A stretch of DNA of 64,000 bases from Exiguobacterium sp. RIT594 (GTDB lineage: Bacteria > Bacillota > Bacilli > Exiguobacteriales > Exiguobacteriaceae). Under the pieces are notes generated by a model that searched no databases, had not been told where the DNA came from, and saw only the letters and a list, made by a program, of their open reading frames with translations. Position numbers and translations under genes: made by a program. Where the stretch lies: NCBI RefSeq assembly GCF_003339585.1, contig NZ_QPKF01000004.1, positions 106,477-170,476 of the forward strand, read 5' to 3'. Positions 32,574 to 41,414 of the stretch are shown piece by piece (within the stretch, counting starts at the first letter, position 1; every line of letters starts with the position of its first letter).

Positions 32574-33314
32574 TTACCTTTCCGCACCGCCGCCGCCGGA
32601 ACTTCCGCCGCCGCCTCGGCTGCCACCGCCACCGCCTCCACCACCACGCATGATAGCGGAAAAGATGTTGATGATGGCAAAGAAGAACATCCCGCCGGTG
32701 AACTTCATATCGAGGAATAACAAGAGAACGAGACCGGCGCCAATCAGGACTTTTGCCCATGTACTCAAACCGTCGTCCGCACTTTTCTTGACCGGGTCCT
32801 GCGATTCAAGCGACTGTTCTTTCGACACGACACTGACGACCGCTTTATAGGTTTCGGACGCTGCTTTGCCGTAATCACCTTGATCCCGGTACGGAACAGC
32901 GTACTTGTCGAGGATGCGTCCGGCTGTGATGTCGGTCAGAATGCCTTCGAGCTTATAGCCGACCTCGATCCGGAAGTTCCGGTCTTTTTCGTTTGGTGCC
33001 ACGACAACGAGAATTCCGTTATCTTTTCCGGCCTGTCCAATGCCTTGAGCCCGGAACGTTTCATTGGCATACGTGCTTAAATCTTGTCCTTTTAAATCCG
33101 GCACAGTCTTGAGCACGACCTGTGCCGTCGTATATTGTTCAAGTTCTTGCCCGAGACGAGCGAGTTCCGCTTCTTCCGACGCGGTCAGCAGCTGTGCATC
33201 ATCCTGGATGAAGAATGCTGCGCCCGTGCGTTCTGACACGGCTTCGGCAGTCGGAGTCAGAAGGAAGAAGACGAGGAACGCGGTAAAAAGCAGGCGCGTT
33301 CGTCGCCAAATCAT
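32574..33314 (-). CDS. TPM-domain membrane-anchored protein with glycine-rich tail
   Basis: This 246-residue protein starts with a signal peptide or anchor (LLFTAFLVFFLLTPTAEA), followed by a TPM domain (residues 35-160, with 'DDAQLLTASEEAELARL' and 'ILTDITAGRILD'). It continues with two membrane helices near residues 185-215 and ends in a tail with runs of glycine (GGGGGGGGSRGGGG). TPM proteins with Gly-rich tails typically travel with LemA, as here (4-base overlap). Their role is in envelope stress or membrane protein assembly; the precise function is unknown. Confidence 0.87.
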   Translation of the reverse strand: MIWRRTRLLFTAFLVFFLLTPTAEAVSERTGAAFFIQDDAQLLTASEEAELARLGQELEQYTTAQVVLKTVPDLKGQDLSTYANETFRAQGIGQAGKDNGILVVVAPNEKDRNFRIEVGYKLEGILTDITAGRILDKYAVPYRDQGDYGKAASETYKAVVSVVSKEQSLESQDPVKKSADDGLSTWAKVLIGAGLVLLLFLDMKFTGGMFFFAIINIFSAIMRGGGGGGGGSRGGGGSSGGGGAER

Positions 33315-33904
33315 TTCGAATCACTATTGAAGTCGACCGTCGGATTTTCACGGTCACTTTCTGAGATTTCATAATATGGTTTTTTCTCGAAACCAAATGC
33401 CGAAGCATAAAGCGAAGTTGGGAAGCTGCGACGTTTTTTGTTATAGACCGTCACGGCATCATTATAATCTTTACGGGCAATACCGAGACGATTTTCCGTT
33501 CCTTCGAGTGTATCCATCAACGACTGGAACCGTTCGCTTGATTTTAAGTCCGGATACGTCGTTTGCAATGCGATTAATCCGCGAAGCGAAGAGGTGACTT
33601 GTTGATCGGCTTCAATCCGTTGTTCTGTTGAAGCAGCACGTGCTAAGCCGGCTTGTGCTTCAGCGATATCACCATACACTTTTTGTTCCTGACCGGCGAC
33701 ACCTTTGACGGTTTCGACGAGATTCGGAATTAAATCCGCCCGGCGTTTGATTTGATTATCGACTTGCGACCACTTATTTGAAACATCTTCTTCGACATTG
33801 ACGAGACTGTTGTATTGTCCGATTGCTAAAAATGCAATCAGGACGACGACAGCAATTCCGATGATGAGAGGTAACTTGGAACCTCCACGATTTCTACGAG
33901 CCAT
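33311..33904 (-). CDS. lemA: LemA family protein
   Basis: The 197-residue protein has an N-terminal membrane helix (LIIGIAVVVLIAFLAIG) and the LemA helical domain with 'YNSLVNVEEDVSNKWSQVD', 'RRADLIPNLVETVKG' and 'YNDAVTVYNKKRRSFPTSL'. An in-frame GTG four codons upstream overlaps the ribosome binding site, so ATG at 33904 is used, although GGAG is then about 11 bases away. It is first in the lemA-TPM-DUF1294 operon. Confidence 0.9.
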   Translation of the reverse strand: MARRNRGGSKLPLIIGIAVVVLIAFLAIGQYNSLVNVEEDVSNKWSQVDNQIKRRADLIPNLVETVKGVAGQEQKVYGDIAEAQAGLARAASTEQRIEADQQVTSSLRGLIALQTTYPDLKSSERFQSLMDTLEGTENRLGIARKDYNDAVTVYNKKRRSFPTSLYASAFGFEKKPYYEISESDRENPTVDFNSDSK

Positions 33905-33975
33905 AACGATGACCACTCCTTTTTTCTGTATCTCAACTATCTATACCCTAATCTGTTGCAATAAGTTTCAAGAAA

Positions 33976-34003
33976 TAAAAAAACCATCAGCGAATCGCTG
34001 ATG
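33976..34003 (-). terminator. Terminator of uppP
   Basis: CATCAGCG and CGCTGATG (33985-34003) enclose AAT; on the minus strand the stem is followed by GGTTTTTTT. Confidence 0.88.
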
Positions 34004-34012
34004 ATTTTAAGG

Positions 34013-34849
34013 TTACATGTAGACGACGACTGCAAGAATGGCTGCTAAGACAAGACGGTAAATCGCAAACGGAACGAGTTTGATTTTGTTGATCAGTTTC
34101 AGGAAGAAACGGATCGACAGCAGTGCAAAACCGAACGAAGCGATGAAGCCGACTGCATAAAAACCAAGGTCTCCGACATTGATATATTCCCAGTTCTTGA
34201 CGAGTGACAAGGCACTTGCACCGAACATGATCGGAACAGCCATGATGAACGTAAAGTCTGCTGCCGTCCGGTGATTCATACCGAGGAAAACCCCTCCGGA
34301 AATTGTTGAACCGGACCGTGAGAAGCCTGGCCAGAGCGAGATACACTGGAACAGACCGACAAGGGCCGCCTGACGGTACGAAATTTGATCAAGCGTTGTT
34401 GTTTTCGGTTCTTTTGGTCCGAACTTATCAGCAGCAATCATCAAGATCGCGCCGGCGGCAAGACCGATGATGACGGTGTCGATCGAGAAGAGGTTCTCGT
34501 CGATGAAGTCTTCGAACAACAAACCGAGAACGGCTGCCGGCAGTAGACCAATCAGGACGTGGCGTAACTTTAATTTGTGTGTACCCGACGCATCATGTTC
34601 ACCTTCAATTTTGTAAAGACCGATTAAACTGAACAACCGTTTCCAAAAGACGACGATGACAGCTAAAATCGAGCCGAGCTGGATAACGATTTTAAAGGTG
34701 TTCGCTGAGTACTTGCCCAGGAAATCTGTTGTCTGAAGCCACATGTCATCGACGATGATCATATGTCCTGTCGAGGAGACAGGGGCGAATTCCGTCATTC
34801 CTTCGACGAAACCGAGTAAAAGTGCTTTAAGTAATTCAATGATAGTCAT
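34013..34849 (-). CDS. uppP: Undecaprenyl-diphosphatase (bacitracin resistance protein)
   Basis: A 278-residue polytopic membrane enzyme that dephosphorylates undecaprenyl pyrophosphate, recycling the lipid carrier for peptidoglycan and teichoic acids. Both BacA signatures are present: 'VEGMTEFAPVSSTGHMI' near the N-terminus with the (E/Q)xxxE glutamates and 'PGFSRSGSTISGG' for phosphate binding. It contributes to bacitracin tolerance. GAAGGAGAATAAC precedes the ATG. Monocistronic. Confidence 0.94.
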   Translation of the reverse strand: MTIIELLKALLLGFVEGMTEFAPVSSTGHMIIVDDMWLQTTDFLGKYSANTFKIVIQLGSILAVIVVFWKRLFSLIGLYKIEGEHDASGTHKLKLRHVLIGLLPAAVLGLLFEDFIDENLFSIDTVIIGLAAGAILMIAADKFGPKEPKTTTLDQISYRQAALVGLFQCISLWPGFSRSGSTISGGVFLGMNHRTAADFTFIMAVPIMFGASALSLVKNWEYINVGDLGFYAVGFIASFGFALLSIRFFLKLINKIKLVPFAIYRLVLAAILAVVVYM

Positions 34850-34986
34850 GTTATTCTCCTTCTATATTTTTCTAATTAAAAACATATCATGTTTTATTCT
34901 TCTGAGATAGAACTAATCAAAATATCGGGCGCAAGTCTGAGACAAATGTGACTTGTTGAAAAAGAAAAAAGAGAGTAAGCTGTTCT

Positions 34987-35007
34987 TATAATCAAACAAA
35001 CGTTTGA
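34987..35007 (+). promoter_or_regulatory. Promoter -10 and CadC/CzrA-like operator of the metal ATPase
   Basis: TATAAT (34987-34992) runs into the inverted repeat TCAAAC-AAAC-GTTTGA (34992-35007). The arrangement and sequence strongly resemble, from memory, the ArsR-family cadO of staphylococcal cadCA (TCAAATAAATATTTGA, followed by ATGA). The repressor gene is not adjacent here. No good -35 was found. Confidence 0.65.
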
Positions 35008-35020
35008 ATGAGGTGGAGAA

Positions 35021-37144
35021 ATGGAAGCGAAAACAGAACGTCTTCAGATTACAGGAATCGATTGTGCGAATTGTGCTGCGAAAGTGGAGCGGGGTGTTGC
35101 GAACGTAACAGGCATTGAACAGGCAGATTTGGATTTTGCCGGTCAGAAACTTTATCTGACGTATGAAAAGGATGCCGCATACGACGAGACGTATCAGGCA
35201 GTCGTCGAACGGATTCAGCAACTCGAACCGGATGTACAAGTGATACGGACAGTATCCGCAGAAGCGGTTGATCCGCATCAACAGGCGGAACATGACCACA
35301 GTCACCCGCACGAGCATGGTCCATTTTTAAACCGTACGAAAAAAATCCAGTACAGTATCGGGATGATATCGTTCATCGGTGCCTTTTTTGTTCCGGGATC
35401 AATTGACCTTCTATTTTTTACGATTGCCTATTTTTTAATCGGTTGGGATGTTCTTCGAACCGCTGTCAGAAATATCCGGCACGGTCAAGTGTTTGATGAG
35501 AACTTCCTCATGGTCATTGCGACAGCCGGTGCCTTCTTGATTGGAGAATACCCGGAAGCCGTCGCCGTCATGTTGTTTTATCAAGTCGGTGAGTTTTTCC
35601 AACACCGTGCCGTCGATCAGTCGCGAAAATCAATTGCCGCGTTGATGGACATCCGACCGGATATTGCGACGCTTGAAGATGGACGACGTGTGAGTCCGGA
35701 ACAGGTGAACATCGGTCAGCGGATTCTTGTCCGAGCAGGGGAGAAGATTCCACTGGATGGAACCGTTCTTGAAGGGGAAGCCTTCATTGATACGACGGCT
35801 TTGACCGGTGAATCAGTCCCGCGTCGTGTCCGCCCGACCGAGCCGATTTTAGCCGGAACGATCAATACGGACGGTCATCTGTTGATTCAGGTCGATCGAC
35901 GGTACGGTGAGTCGACCGTCGCTAAAATTCTCGATTTAGTCGAAAATGCGTCACGTCATAAAGCACCGACGGAAAAATTCATCACACGATTTGCACGGGT
36001 CTACACCCCGATTGTCGTCGTCATTGCAACACTTCTTGCCATCGTGCCGCCGCTTGTCGTGAACGGAGCGATGTGGAACGACTGGATTTACCGGGCACTG
36101 GTCTTCCTTGTCATCAGTTGTCCCTGTGCGCTCGTGATTTCGATTCCGCTCGGCTTTTTTAGTGGAATCGGTGCCGCTTCGAAACGCGGTATTCTTGTCA
36201 AAGGCGGAAATCATCTCGAAGCGTTACAACAACTGGATACGGTCGTCTTCGATAAAACGGGAACGTTGACGGAAGGTGTGTTTGAAGTCGTCGAACTGAA
36301 CGCCGTTCATGGATCAGAAGACGAACTGCTTCGCGTCGCAGCGACCGTTGAGCAACATTCCAATCATCCGATTGCAAAATCGATTCAGCGGATGTATGCC
36401 CGGCACGGTTCTGTTTCAACCGCTGTTCAAGACTATCAGGAAGTAGCCGGTTCCGGCGTCGCCGGGCGGTTCGGCACGGATCAGATTCAGGCGGGAAATG
36501 CCCGGTGGTTCAACGAACTCGGCTTGACGCCGCTCAATCAGACCGAAGACGGGACTTATGTGCATGTCGCCCGAAACGACCGCTACCTTGGATATATCCG
36601 GATTGCCGACCGTATTAAAGATACGACGGTAGCAGCCTTGCGTGAACTAAAAACACTCGGGATTCGCCAGACAATCATGTTGACCGGGGACCGGCGGGAG
36701 ACGGCGGAACGGATCGGGCAACAAATCGGGATAACGCAAGTAAAGGCAGAACTGTTACCGGATCAAAAAGTGGAACAACTCGAAGCGATCTTAGATCAAG
36801 CGAAGGGCCGGGTCGCGTTTGTCGGCGACGGGATTAACGATGCTCCCGTGTTGACGCGGGCGGATGTCGGAATTGCGATGGGGGGACTCGGAAGTGATGT
36901 CGCAATCGAGGCGGCGGATGTCGTCCTGATGACGGATGAACCGAAACAGCTCGTCGAAGCGATTCGGATTGCCCGGGCGACACGCCGGATTGTTTATCAG
37001 AACATCGCATTTGCACTGGGTATCAAAGGCGTGTTCTTATTGCTTGGTGCCTTTGGTGTTGCGACAATGTGGGAAGCTGTTTTTGCCGATGTCGGTGTAA
37101 CGGTCCTCGCGGTCTTAAACGCGATGCGGATTTTACGAAAATAA
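35021..37144 (+). CDS. cadA: Zn/Cd/Pb-exporting P-type ATPase (CadA/ZntA type)
   Basis: This 707-residue P1B-type ATPase exports divalent soft metals. One N-terminal heavy-metal domain has 'GIDCANCAAKVE', followed by a His-rich linker (EHDHSHPHEHG). The intramembrane metal site is 'SCPCALVIS', the phosphorylation site 'DKTGTLTEG', the HP locus 'SNHPIAKSI' and the hinge 'GDGINDAPVL'. The last helix contains the Asp of Zn/Cd pumps ('FADVGVTVLAVLNAM'), which argues against a copper role. The upstream operator predicts induction by metals through an ArsR-type sensor. GAGGTGGAGAA precedes the ATG. Confidence 0.93.
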   Translation: MEAKTERLQITGIDCANCAAKVERGVANVTGIEQADLDFAGQKLYLTYEKDAAYDETYQAVVERIQQLEPDVQVIRTVSAEAVDPHQQAEHDHSHPHEHGPFLNRTKKIQYSIGMISFIGAFFVPGSIDLLFFTIAYFLIGWDVLRTAVRNIRHGQVFDENFLMVIATAGAFLIGEYPEAVAVMLFYQVGEFFQHRAVDQSRKSIAALMDIRPDIATLEDGRRVSPEQVNIGQRILVRAGEKIPLDGTVLEGEAFIDTTALTGESVPRRVRPTEPILAGTINTDGHLLIQVDRRYGESTVAKILDLVENASRHKAPTEKFITRFARVYTPIVVVIATLLAIVPPLVVNGAMWNDWIYRALVFLVISCPCALVISIPLGFFSGIGAASKRGILVKGGNHLEALQQLDTVVFDKTGTLTEGVFEVVELNAVHGSEDELLRVAATVEQHSNHPIAKSIQRMYARHGSVSTAVQDYQEVAGSGVAGRFGTDQIQAGNARWFNELGLTPLNQTEDGTYVHVARNDRYLGYIRIADRIKDTTVAALRELKTLGIRQTIMLTGDRRETAERIGQQIGITQVKAELLPDQKVEQLEAILDQAKGRVAFVGDGINDAPVLTRADVGIAMGGLGSDVAIEAADVVLMTDEPKQLVEAIRIARATRRIVYQNIAFALGIKGVFLLLGAFGVATMWEAVFADVGVTVLAVLNAMRILRK

Positions 37145-37159
37145 GAATGGATGCACAAT

Positions 37160-37193
37160 AAAACCTCTCCCGCGTAAAGATGGGAGAGGTTTT
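37160..37193. terminator. Bidirectional terminator between the ATPase and ZIP genes
   Basis: AAAACCTCTCCC and GGGAGAGGTTTT (37160-37171 / 37182-37193) form a 12-bp stem. Confidence 0.92.
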
Positions 37194-37205
37194 ATTCGTG
37201 TTACA

Positions 37206-38018
37206 TCAGCCGAGTGCGACGTCCAAAATCATCATGACCGTGAAGCCGACCATCAGACCGAGTGTTGCCAAGTCGGATCCGTTTTCAGCCTGCGATTCGG
37301 GAATCAATTCTTCGACGACGACGAAAATCATCGCGCCGGCAGCAAACGCCAAGGCATACGGCAAGAGCGGCTGAATAAAGAAGACGGCAGCAGCTCCGAC
37401 CATAGCGGCAATCGGTTCGACGATCGCCGATAATTGTCCGTAATTAAAGGCGCGCCGGCGTGACATGCCTTCTCCGCGGAGCGGAATCGACAAAGCAGCC
37501 CCTTCCGGCATGTTTTGAATCCCGATTCCAAGTGCCAGTGTCAAGGCACCGGCAACGGTCGCACCATCCATGTTCAGTGCGGCTGCACCAAAAGCGACAC
37601 CGATTGCGAGTCCTTCCGGGATATTGTGGAGCGTAATCGCGAGAAACAGTAACGTTGTCTTTTTCAGACCGGTCGAAGGACCTTCAGCGGTTTCGAGCGG
37701 AGCGGATAAATGCAGGTGGGGAGTTACGAAATCCAGGAGGCGGACAAAAAAACCACCTGCCAGGAAACCGATTGCGGCCGGCAACCAGGCAATTCCACCA
37801 TCATTTTCCGTAAATTCAATTGCCGGAGCCAGCAAGGACCAAAACGACGCCGCAATCATGACACCGGCCGCAAAACCGAGCATCATATTCATGACCCGTT
37901 TTTCAATCGTCGTAAAGACGAAGACAAGTGCGGCTCCGAGTGCCGTTAACCCCCAGGTCATCATACCGGCAAGCAAGGCTTGCAGGACGACCGGAAGTCC
38001 GGTAAACCATTCCATCAT
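37206..38018 (-). CDS. ZIP-family metal transporter (GufA-like)
   Basis: The 270-residue polytopic protein has the ZIP metal-binding helices 'HNIPEGLAIGVAFGA' and 'QNMPEGAALSIPLRGEG' and, near the C-terminus, 'VVVEELIPES'. It imports divalent cations such as zinc or manganese. AAGGAATG is about ten bases before ATG 38018; starts further upstream (38039) overlap it. It is convergent with an efflux ATPase for similar metals, but there is no sign of co-regulation. Confidence 0.9.
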   Translation of the reverse strand: MMEWFTGLPVVLQALLAGMMTWGLTALGAALVFVFTTIEKRVMNMMLGFAAGVMIAASFWSLLAPAIEFTENDGGIAWLPAAIGFLAGGFFVRLLDFVTPHLHLSAPLETAEGPSTGLKKTTLLFLAITLHNIPEGLAIGVAFGAAALNMDGATVAGALTLALGIGIQNMPEGAALSIPLRGEGMSRRRAFNYGQLSAIVEPIAAMVGAAAVFFIQPLLPYALAFAAGAMIFVVVEELIPESQAENGSDLATLGLMVGFTVMMILDVALG

Positions 38019-38087
38019 ACTAATCATTCCTTCTTTCAATTCCCATTCTTAAAATAAGTGCGTGAGGTACAGCAGCTTCTGTCTCTT

Positions 38088-38417
38088 CTACCCGTTTTCG
38101 ATCCGGATGATTCGTCCGAGCGGAATCTCAAGCAATGAGGATCCATGCAAAACAAGATAAGCACGTTCCCGATGCACCTGCTCGATGAAACCAGATGTCG
38201 TGACATAGCCTCTTTCACTATAGTACGTGATTTCGAGCTCGATTCCTTCTATTAATGCTTGTTCGAGTAAGAACTGCCAAGGATACTGCAGTTGTTCATC
38301 GATGATTGGAAAATCGATATGATGTGTTTCAAGATAATAGGCTTTGAGCAACTGGATGTGTTCCGGCATCAAAAAGGGAAGCCACTTGAGATTTCCGCGG
38401 TCACGGTAACGTGTCAT
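38088..38417 (-). CDS. YolD-like protein
   Basis: A 109-residue YolD-family protein. It begins 'MTRYRDRGNLKWLPFLMPEH', with the WxPFxxMPEH motif that defines the family. YolD proteins travel with UvrX/DinB-type error-prone polymerases, as here where it overlaps the polymerase end by 17 bases. GGAGGTGATTTAC gives a strong, correctly spaced binding site for ATG 38417; the longer frame is discarded. Its biochemical role is unknown, presumably an accessory to translesion synthesis. Confidence 0.88.
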   Translation of the reverse strand: MTRYRDRGNLKWLPFLMPEHIQLLKAYYLETHHIDFPIIDEQLQYPWQFLLEQALIEGIELEITYYSERGYVTTSGFIEQVHRERAYLVLHGSSLLEIPLGRIIRIENG

Positions 38418-39726
38418 GTAAATCACCTCCGGGATGGCCGCCGACGAACCGGAGCCGGCGTTTTGCGACACTTGTATCGAGGAAGGAGACAGCGAGCCGG
38501 ATCGTTCCTTTTCCGTAACGTAAATTGACATGGTCGATGGCTTTTAATAACCGTTTTCGGCGCCAGACCTTTGTATTGTCTTCAAATAAGGACAACTGAA
38601 GTGTTCCCTGATCCGGAGTGAGTTGTCCAAGAGCGACGGATAGAAAGCGGACCGGTTCACCGTCCAGCCAATTCGGTTCGAACAATTGGAGGACGTAACG
38701 TAACAACAGCCGTTCATCGGATGTCGGATAAGGCAGGCGGAGCTGTTTCGAAAAGCCGTCCCGCGTGACATGGCGCGAATAGCGGACGCCCAGGTGCACC
38801 GTCCAACCGACCTGATTGGAAAAACGGACTCGTGCCGCGACATCACTTGCTAATTCAGCCAAAACTAAACGAATCTGTTCGTACTGGTAATAATCGCGCA
38901 TCAAGGTCACTCCATGGCCGATTGTTCTTTTAGCGTCCGGCGCAGTCTGGAATAAGGTCATCGGATTAATGATGGTCGGAGAACTGTCGATTCCCCAGGA
39001 ATGGTGCCAAAGTTCTGCCCCGAGGACTCCAAACCGTTCGTGTAAGTCTTCCACCCGTGCTGCGGCCAGGTCACCAATGGTGTTGATGCCCATTACCGAC
39101 AAGTGTTGCTCCATCATCCGTCCGACTCCCCACATCTTGCGAACCGGAAAATCATGTAACAACCGAGAGACATCTGCATACCCGCATTGTGCGATGCCTT
39201 CACGTTTTCCACGTAAGTCGAGCACCAGTTTTGCGATGACGTTGTTCGGACCGATGCCAATCCGGACCGGAATGCCGGTCTGTTGCCAAATTGCTGTCTG
39301 GATTTTTTGAGCTGTTTCAACATCTGATCCAAAAAGCCGTTCCGTTCCGCTCATGTCGATAAAATTTTCGTCGATTGAATAGATCCGGATAGCATCGGGC
39401 GGGGCAAACTGATGCAAGACATCCAATACTTCAATTGATGTTTTCATATATGCGAGCATCCGCGGTTCAACTAGTATAATCTGCTTTCGCTCCCGGTAAG
39501 GCAATTGTTCGATCTGATAGAGTCGACTGGCGGTCTTGATGCCGAGTTGTTTTAAGGCAGGGCTGGCTGCGAGGACAACGGATCCGGAGCGGGTCAAGTC
39601 CGATACGACAGCAAGTTTCGTCGTCAAAGGAGGAAGGCTTCGGTAACGGCATTCGCAACTGGCATAGAAGGAGACACTGTCGACACAAAAGATGCGTTGA
39701 TCGGGAAAAGAGCTTGTCGGGTTCAT
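38401..39726 (-). CDS. uvrX: Y-family error-prone DNA polymerase (UvrX/DinB-like)
   Basis: The 441-residue polymerase has the catalytic 'CVDSVSFYASCE' (first Asp), 'YSIDENFIDMS' (Asp-Glu pair) and the helix-hairpin-helix 'MWGVGRMMEQHLSVMGINTIGD' region (key words GVG, MGI, GD). A little-finger domain follows. It corresponds to the UvrX/YqjW branch of Gram-positive Y-family polymerases used in SOS mutagenesis. AAGGAG fixes ATG 39726. A LexA box lies about 26 bases upstream, predicting DNA-damage induction together with yolD. Confidence 0.9.
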   Translation of the reverse strand: MNPTSSFPDQRIFCVDSVSFYASCECRYRSLPPLTTKLAVVSDLTRSGSVVLAASPALKQLGIKTASRLYQIEQLPYRERKQIILVEPRMLAYMKTSIEVLDVLHQFAPPDAIRIYSIDENFIDMSGTERLFGSDVETAQKIQTAIWQQTGIPVRIGIGPNNVIAKLVLDLRGKREGIAQCGYADVSRLLHDFPVRKMWGVGRMMEQHLSVMGINTIGDLAAARVEDLHERFGVLGAELWHHSWGIDSSPTIINPMTLFQTAPDAKRTIGHGVTLMRDYYQYEQIRLVLAELASDVAARVRFSNQVGWTVHLGVRYSRHVTRDGFSKQLRLPYPTSDERLLLRYVLQLFEPNWLDGEPVRFLSVALGQLTPDQGTLQLSLFEDNTKVWRRKRLLKAIDHVNLRYGKGTIRLAVSFLDTSVAKRRLRFVGGHPGGDLHDTLP

Positions 39727-39751
39727 CGGAAACACTCCTTGGTACTAAAAA

Positions 39752-39763
39752 GAACATTTGTTC
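39752..39763. promoter_or_regulatory. LexA (SOS) box
   Basis: GAAC-ATTT-GTTC is an exact match to the core GAAC-N4-GTTC of the Bacillus LexA/DinR operator, within the longer palindrome AAGAACATTTGTTCTT. It lies between the -10 and the start codon of the polymerase gene. Confidence 0.85.
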
Positions 39764-39777
39764 TTATTTTTGATTTG

Positions 39778-39805
39778 ACTATATCATGGTCTCAGTTGGT
39801 CTCAA
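39778..39805 (-). promoter_or_regulatory. Promoter of the SOS polymerase operon
   Basis: On the minus strand TTGAGA (39805-39800), 16 bases, then TATAGT (39783-39778), just upstream of the LexA box. Confidence 0.65.
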
Positions 39806-39884
39806 ATCAAAAAACCAAAAAAGAGTCAATCTTTGCTACACTAAAAAAGAGAAAAGTGATGTAGAAGGAAAGAAGGGGAAGTAC

Positions 39885-40532
39885 GTGAAAAAACAAATCA
39901 TTCAATTACCCGAGTTACCACATCAATTGACACCGGAAACCTTTGCGGATGTCGAAATCGATGACCCGTATCTGTACCAAACGCTGTATGAAAAAGAGAC
40001 ATTACCGGTCGAGCTGACAGAGCGGCTCGACGTCAATCAAGTCTGTTTTCGGAACGTCTCGTTTGCAGGACTGGTCTTTGAGCGGGCTTCATTTGAAAAC
40101 GTCCGGTTTGAACAATGTGACTTCACAGGATGTCAGTTCCAGGACAGCCGTTTTCACCGGGTCATTTTTGAGGAGTGCCGTCTGACCGGAATTCACTTTG
40201 AGTCCAATACGGTTGATCATGTAACGATCAAAAACTGTCAGGCGAATTATGCTCAAATTATCCGGACAGCGTTACGTCACGTCGCAGTGGAACAGACGAC
40301 GATGCGGGAAAGTCATTTCTTTGAAATGAAACCGACCGATTTCCGTCTCCATGAAGTTGATTTATCGGAAAGCCAATGGGTCGAGACGGCGTTAAAAGGA
40401 CTCGATCTGCGGCACGTCGATCTGTCCGGAATCACGATTGATCCACGTTTCTTACCGGGTGCCGTCGTTACGGAAAGCCAGGCCATCACCTTTGCCCGGT
40501 TACTCGGACTCGTCATTCCAAGTCACGATTAA
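39885..40532 (+). CDS. Pentapeptide-repeat protein
   Basis: A 215-residue protein whose middle (about residues 50-190) consists of pentapeptide repeats of the A(D/N)LxX type, e.g. 'FRNVSFAGLVFERASFENVRF', 'CDFTGCQFQDSRFHRVIFEEC' patterns with Phe or Leu at the central positions. These stack into a right-handed quadrilateral beta-helix; some relatives (Qnr, MfpA) mimic DNA and protect gyrase. The start is GTG at 39885 with AAGGGGAAG upstream; the longer frame overlaps the SOS promoter. It diverges from the SOS polymerase. Confidence 0.8.
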   Translation: MKKQIIQLPELPHQLTPETFADVEIDDPYLYQTLYEKETLPVELTERLDVNQVCFRNVSFAGLVFERASFENVRFEQCDFTGCQFQDSRFHRVIFEECRLTGIHFESNTVDHVTIKNCQANYAQIIRTALRHVAVEQTTMRESHFFEMKPTDFRLHEVDLSESQWVETALKGLDLRHVDLSGITIDPRFLPGAVVTESQAITFARLLGLVIPSHD

Positions 40533-40540
40533 CGATTAAC

Positions 40541-40588
40541 AAAATGAAGTCCGCTGTCCAGTACTACCGGGACAGCGGACTTCATTTT
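40541..40588. terminator. Perfect 19-bp bidirectional terminator
   Basis: AAAATGAAGTCCGCTGTCC and its exact complement (40570-40588) bracket a 10-base loop between convergent genes. Confidence 0.93.
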
Positions 40589-40590
40589 GT

Positions 40591-41346
40591 TTAGAAGGAA
40601 ATGGTTTCACCGTCATCCGGGATGAGGAAATGCGCGGACAGATGATGAGCGGCCAGAAAATCGGCAATCATATCGCGGCGCAGAAGACAATGGTTGACGG
40701 ACTCGAGATGCGAGACGATGATCGTGGCTTCAGCCGCCGCCTGATGAACAGCAAGCAAGTCACGCTGGGACATCGTAATCGGTTCGCCGGTCAGGAATTG
40801 TGCAGCACCACTGTTGACGATGATGATATCTGGCGCATGTTGTTCAATCGCCGTCGCGACTTCATCACACCAAATCGTGTCACCGGTGATATAGAGCGTC
40901 GGTTCGTCCGGATGTTTCAAGACGAGACCGGACACGGTACCCATCCGTTGACCGATTTCACCGACACCGTGCTGTCCCGACGTATGGGAGACACGGATAT
41001 CACCGAGCGACAGTCCGTCTTCGAATGAAGAGACATTGGTGAATCCGGCTTCGCGGATCGTGGCCGCATCCGTCTCATTTTGCGCATAAAGCGGAATTTG
41101 TTTCGGTAACACTTCTTTTGCCGTATCGTCAAAATGATCGGCATGCAGATGGGTGACGAAAATCGCGTCCGGATCAAGTAAGGTCGCGATATCGACCGGT
41201 AAGTCGACGAGCGGGTTCGGAACGGCATTCGGAGTTTGACCAAACGGCAGTAAGGTTCCTTTTTCACCGAGAAACGGATCGATTAAAAATACTTGATTGG
41301 CATAAGTGACGACGAGTGTCGCATTACGGATTTGTTGAATATCCAC
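40591..41346 (-). CDS. MBL-fold metal-dependent hydrolase
   Basis: This 251-residue metallo-beta-lactamase fold protein has the zinc motif 'VTHLHADHFD' (HxHxDH), a further ligand in 'ITGDTIW' and His in 'VSHLESVNHCL'. It belongs to the UlaG-like/YtkL-type branch with an N-terminal 'IRNATLVVTYANQVFLIDPFL'. Substrate is unknown. It ends three bases after the terminator stem. A GNAT gene lies upstream on the same strand with a 68-base gap, so coexpression is possible. Confidence 0.83.
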   Translation of the reverse strand: MDIQQIRNATLVVTYANQVFLIDPFLGEKGTLLPFGQTPNAVPNPLVDLPVDIATLLDPDAIFVTHLHADHFDDTAKEVLPKQIPLYAQNETDAATIREAGFTNVSSFEDGLSLGDIRVSHTSGQHGVGEIGQRMGTVSGLVLKHPDEPTLYITGDTIWCDEVATAIEQHAPDIIIVNSGAAQFLTGEPITMSQRDLLAVHQAAAEATIIVSHLESVNHCLLRRDMIADFLAAHHLSAHFLIPDDGETISF

Positions 41347-41414
41347 GGGCAGTCTTCCTTTCGGGTTGGGAATGTTTCACTGTTCGTTCATTTCCCATTC
41401 AGCCGCCGTGTTAA

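Noticed and set aside
32566..32760. 65-codon upstream extension of the DUF1294 frame
   Set aside because: It is an Arg/Trp-rich shadow of the Gly-repeat codons of the TPM gene; the ATG at 32565 has a proper ribosome binding site.
38418..38531. N-terminal extension of the YolD frame
   Set aside because: A strong GGAGGTGAT site and the family's normal start argue for ATG 38417; the extension overlaps the polymerase gene out of frame.
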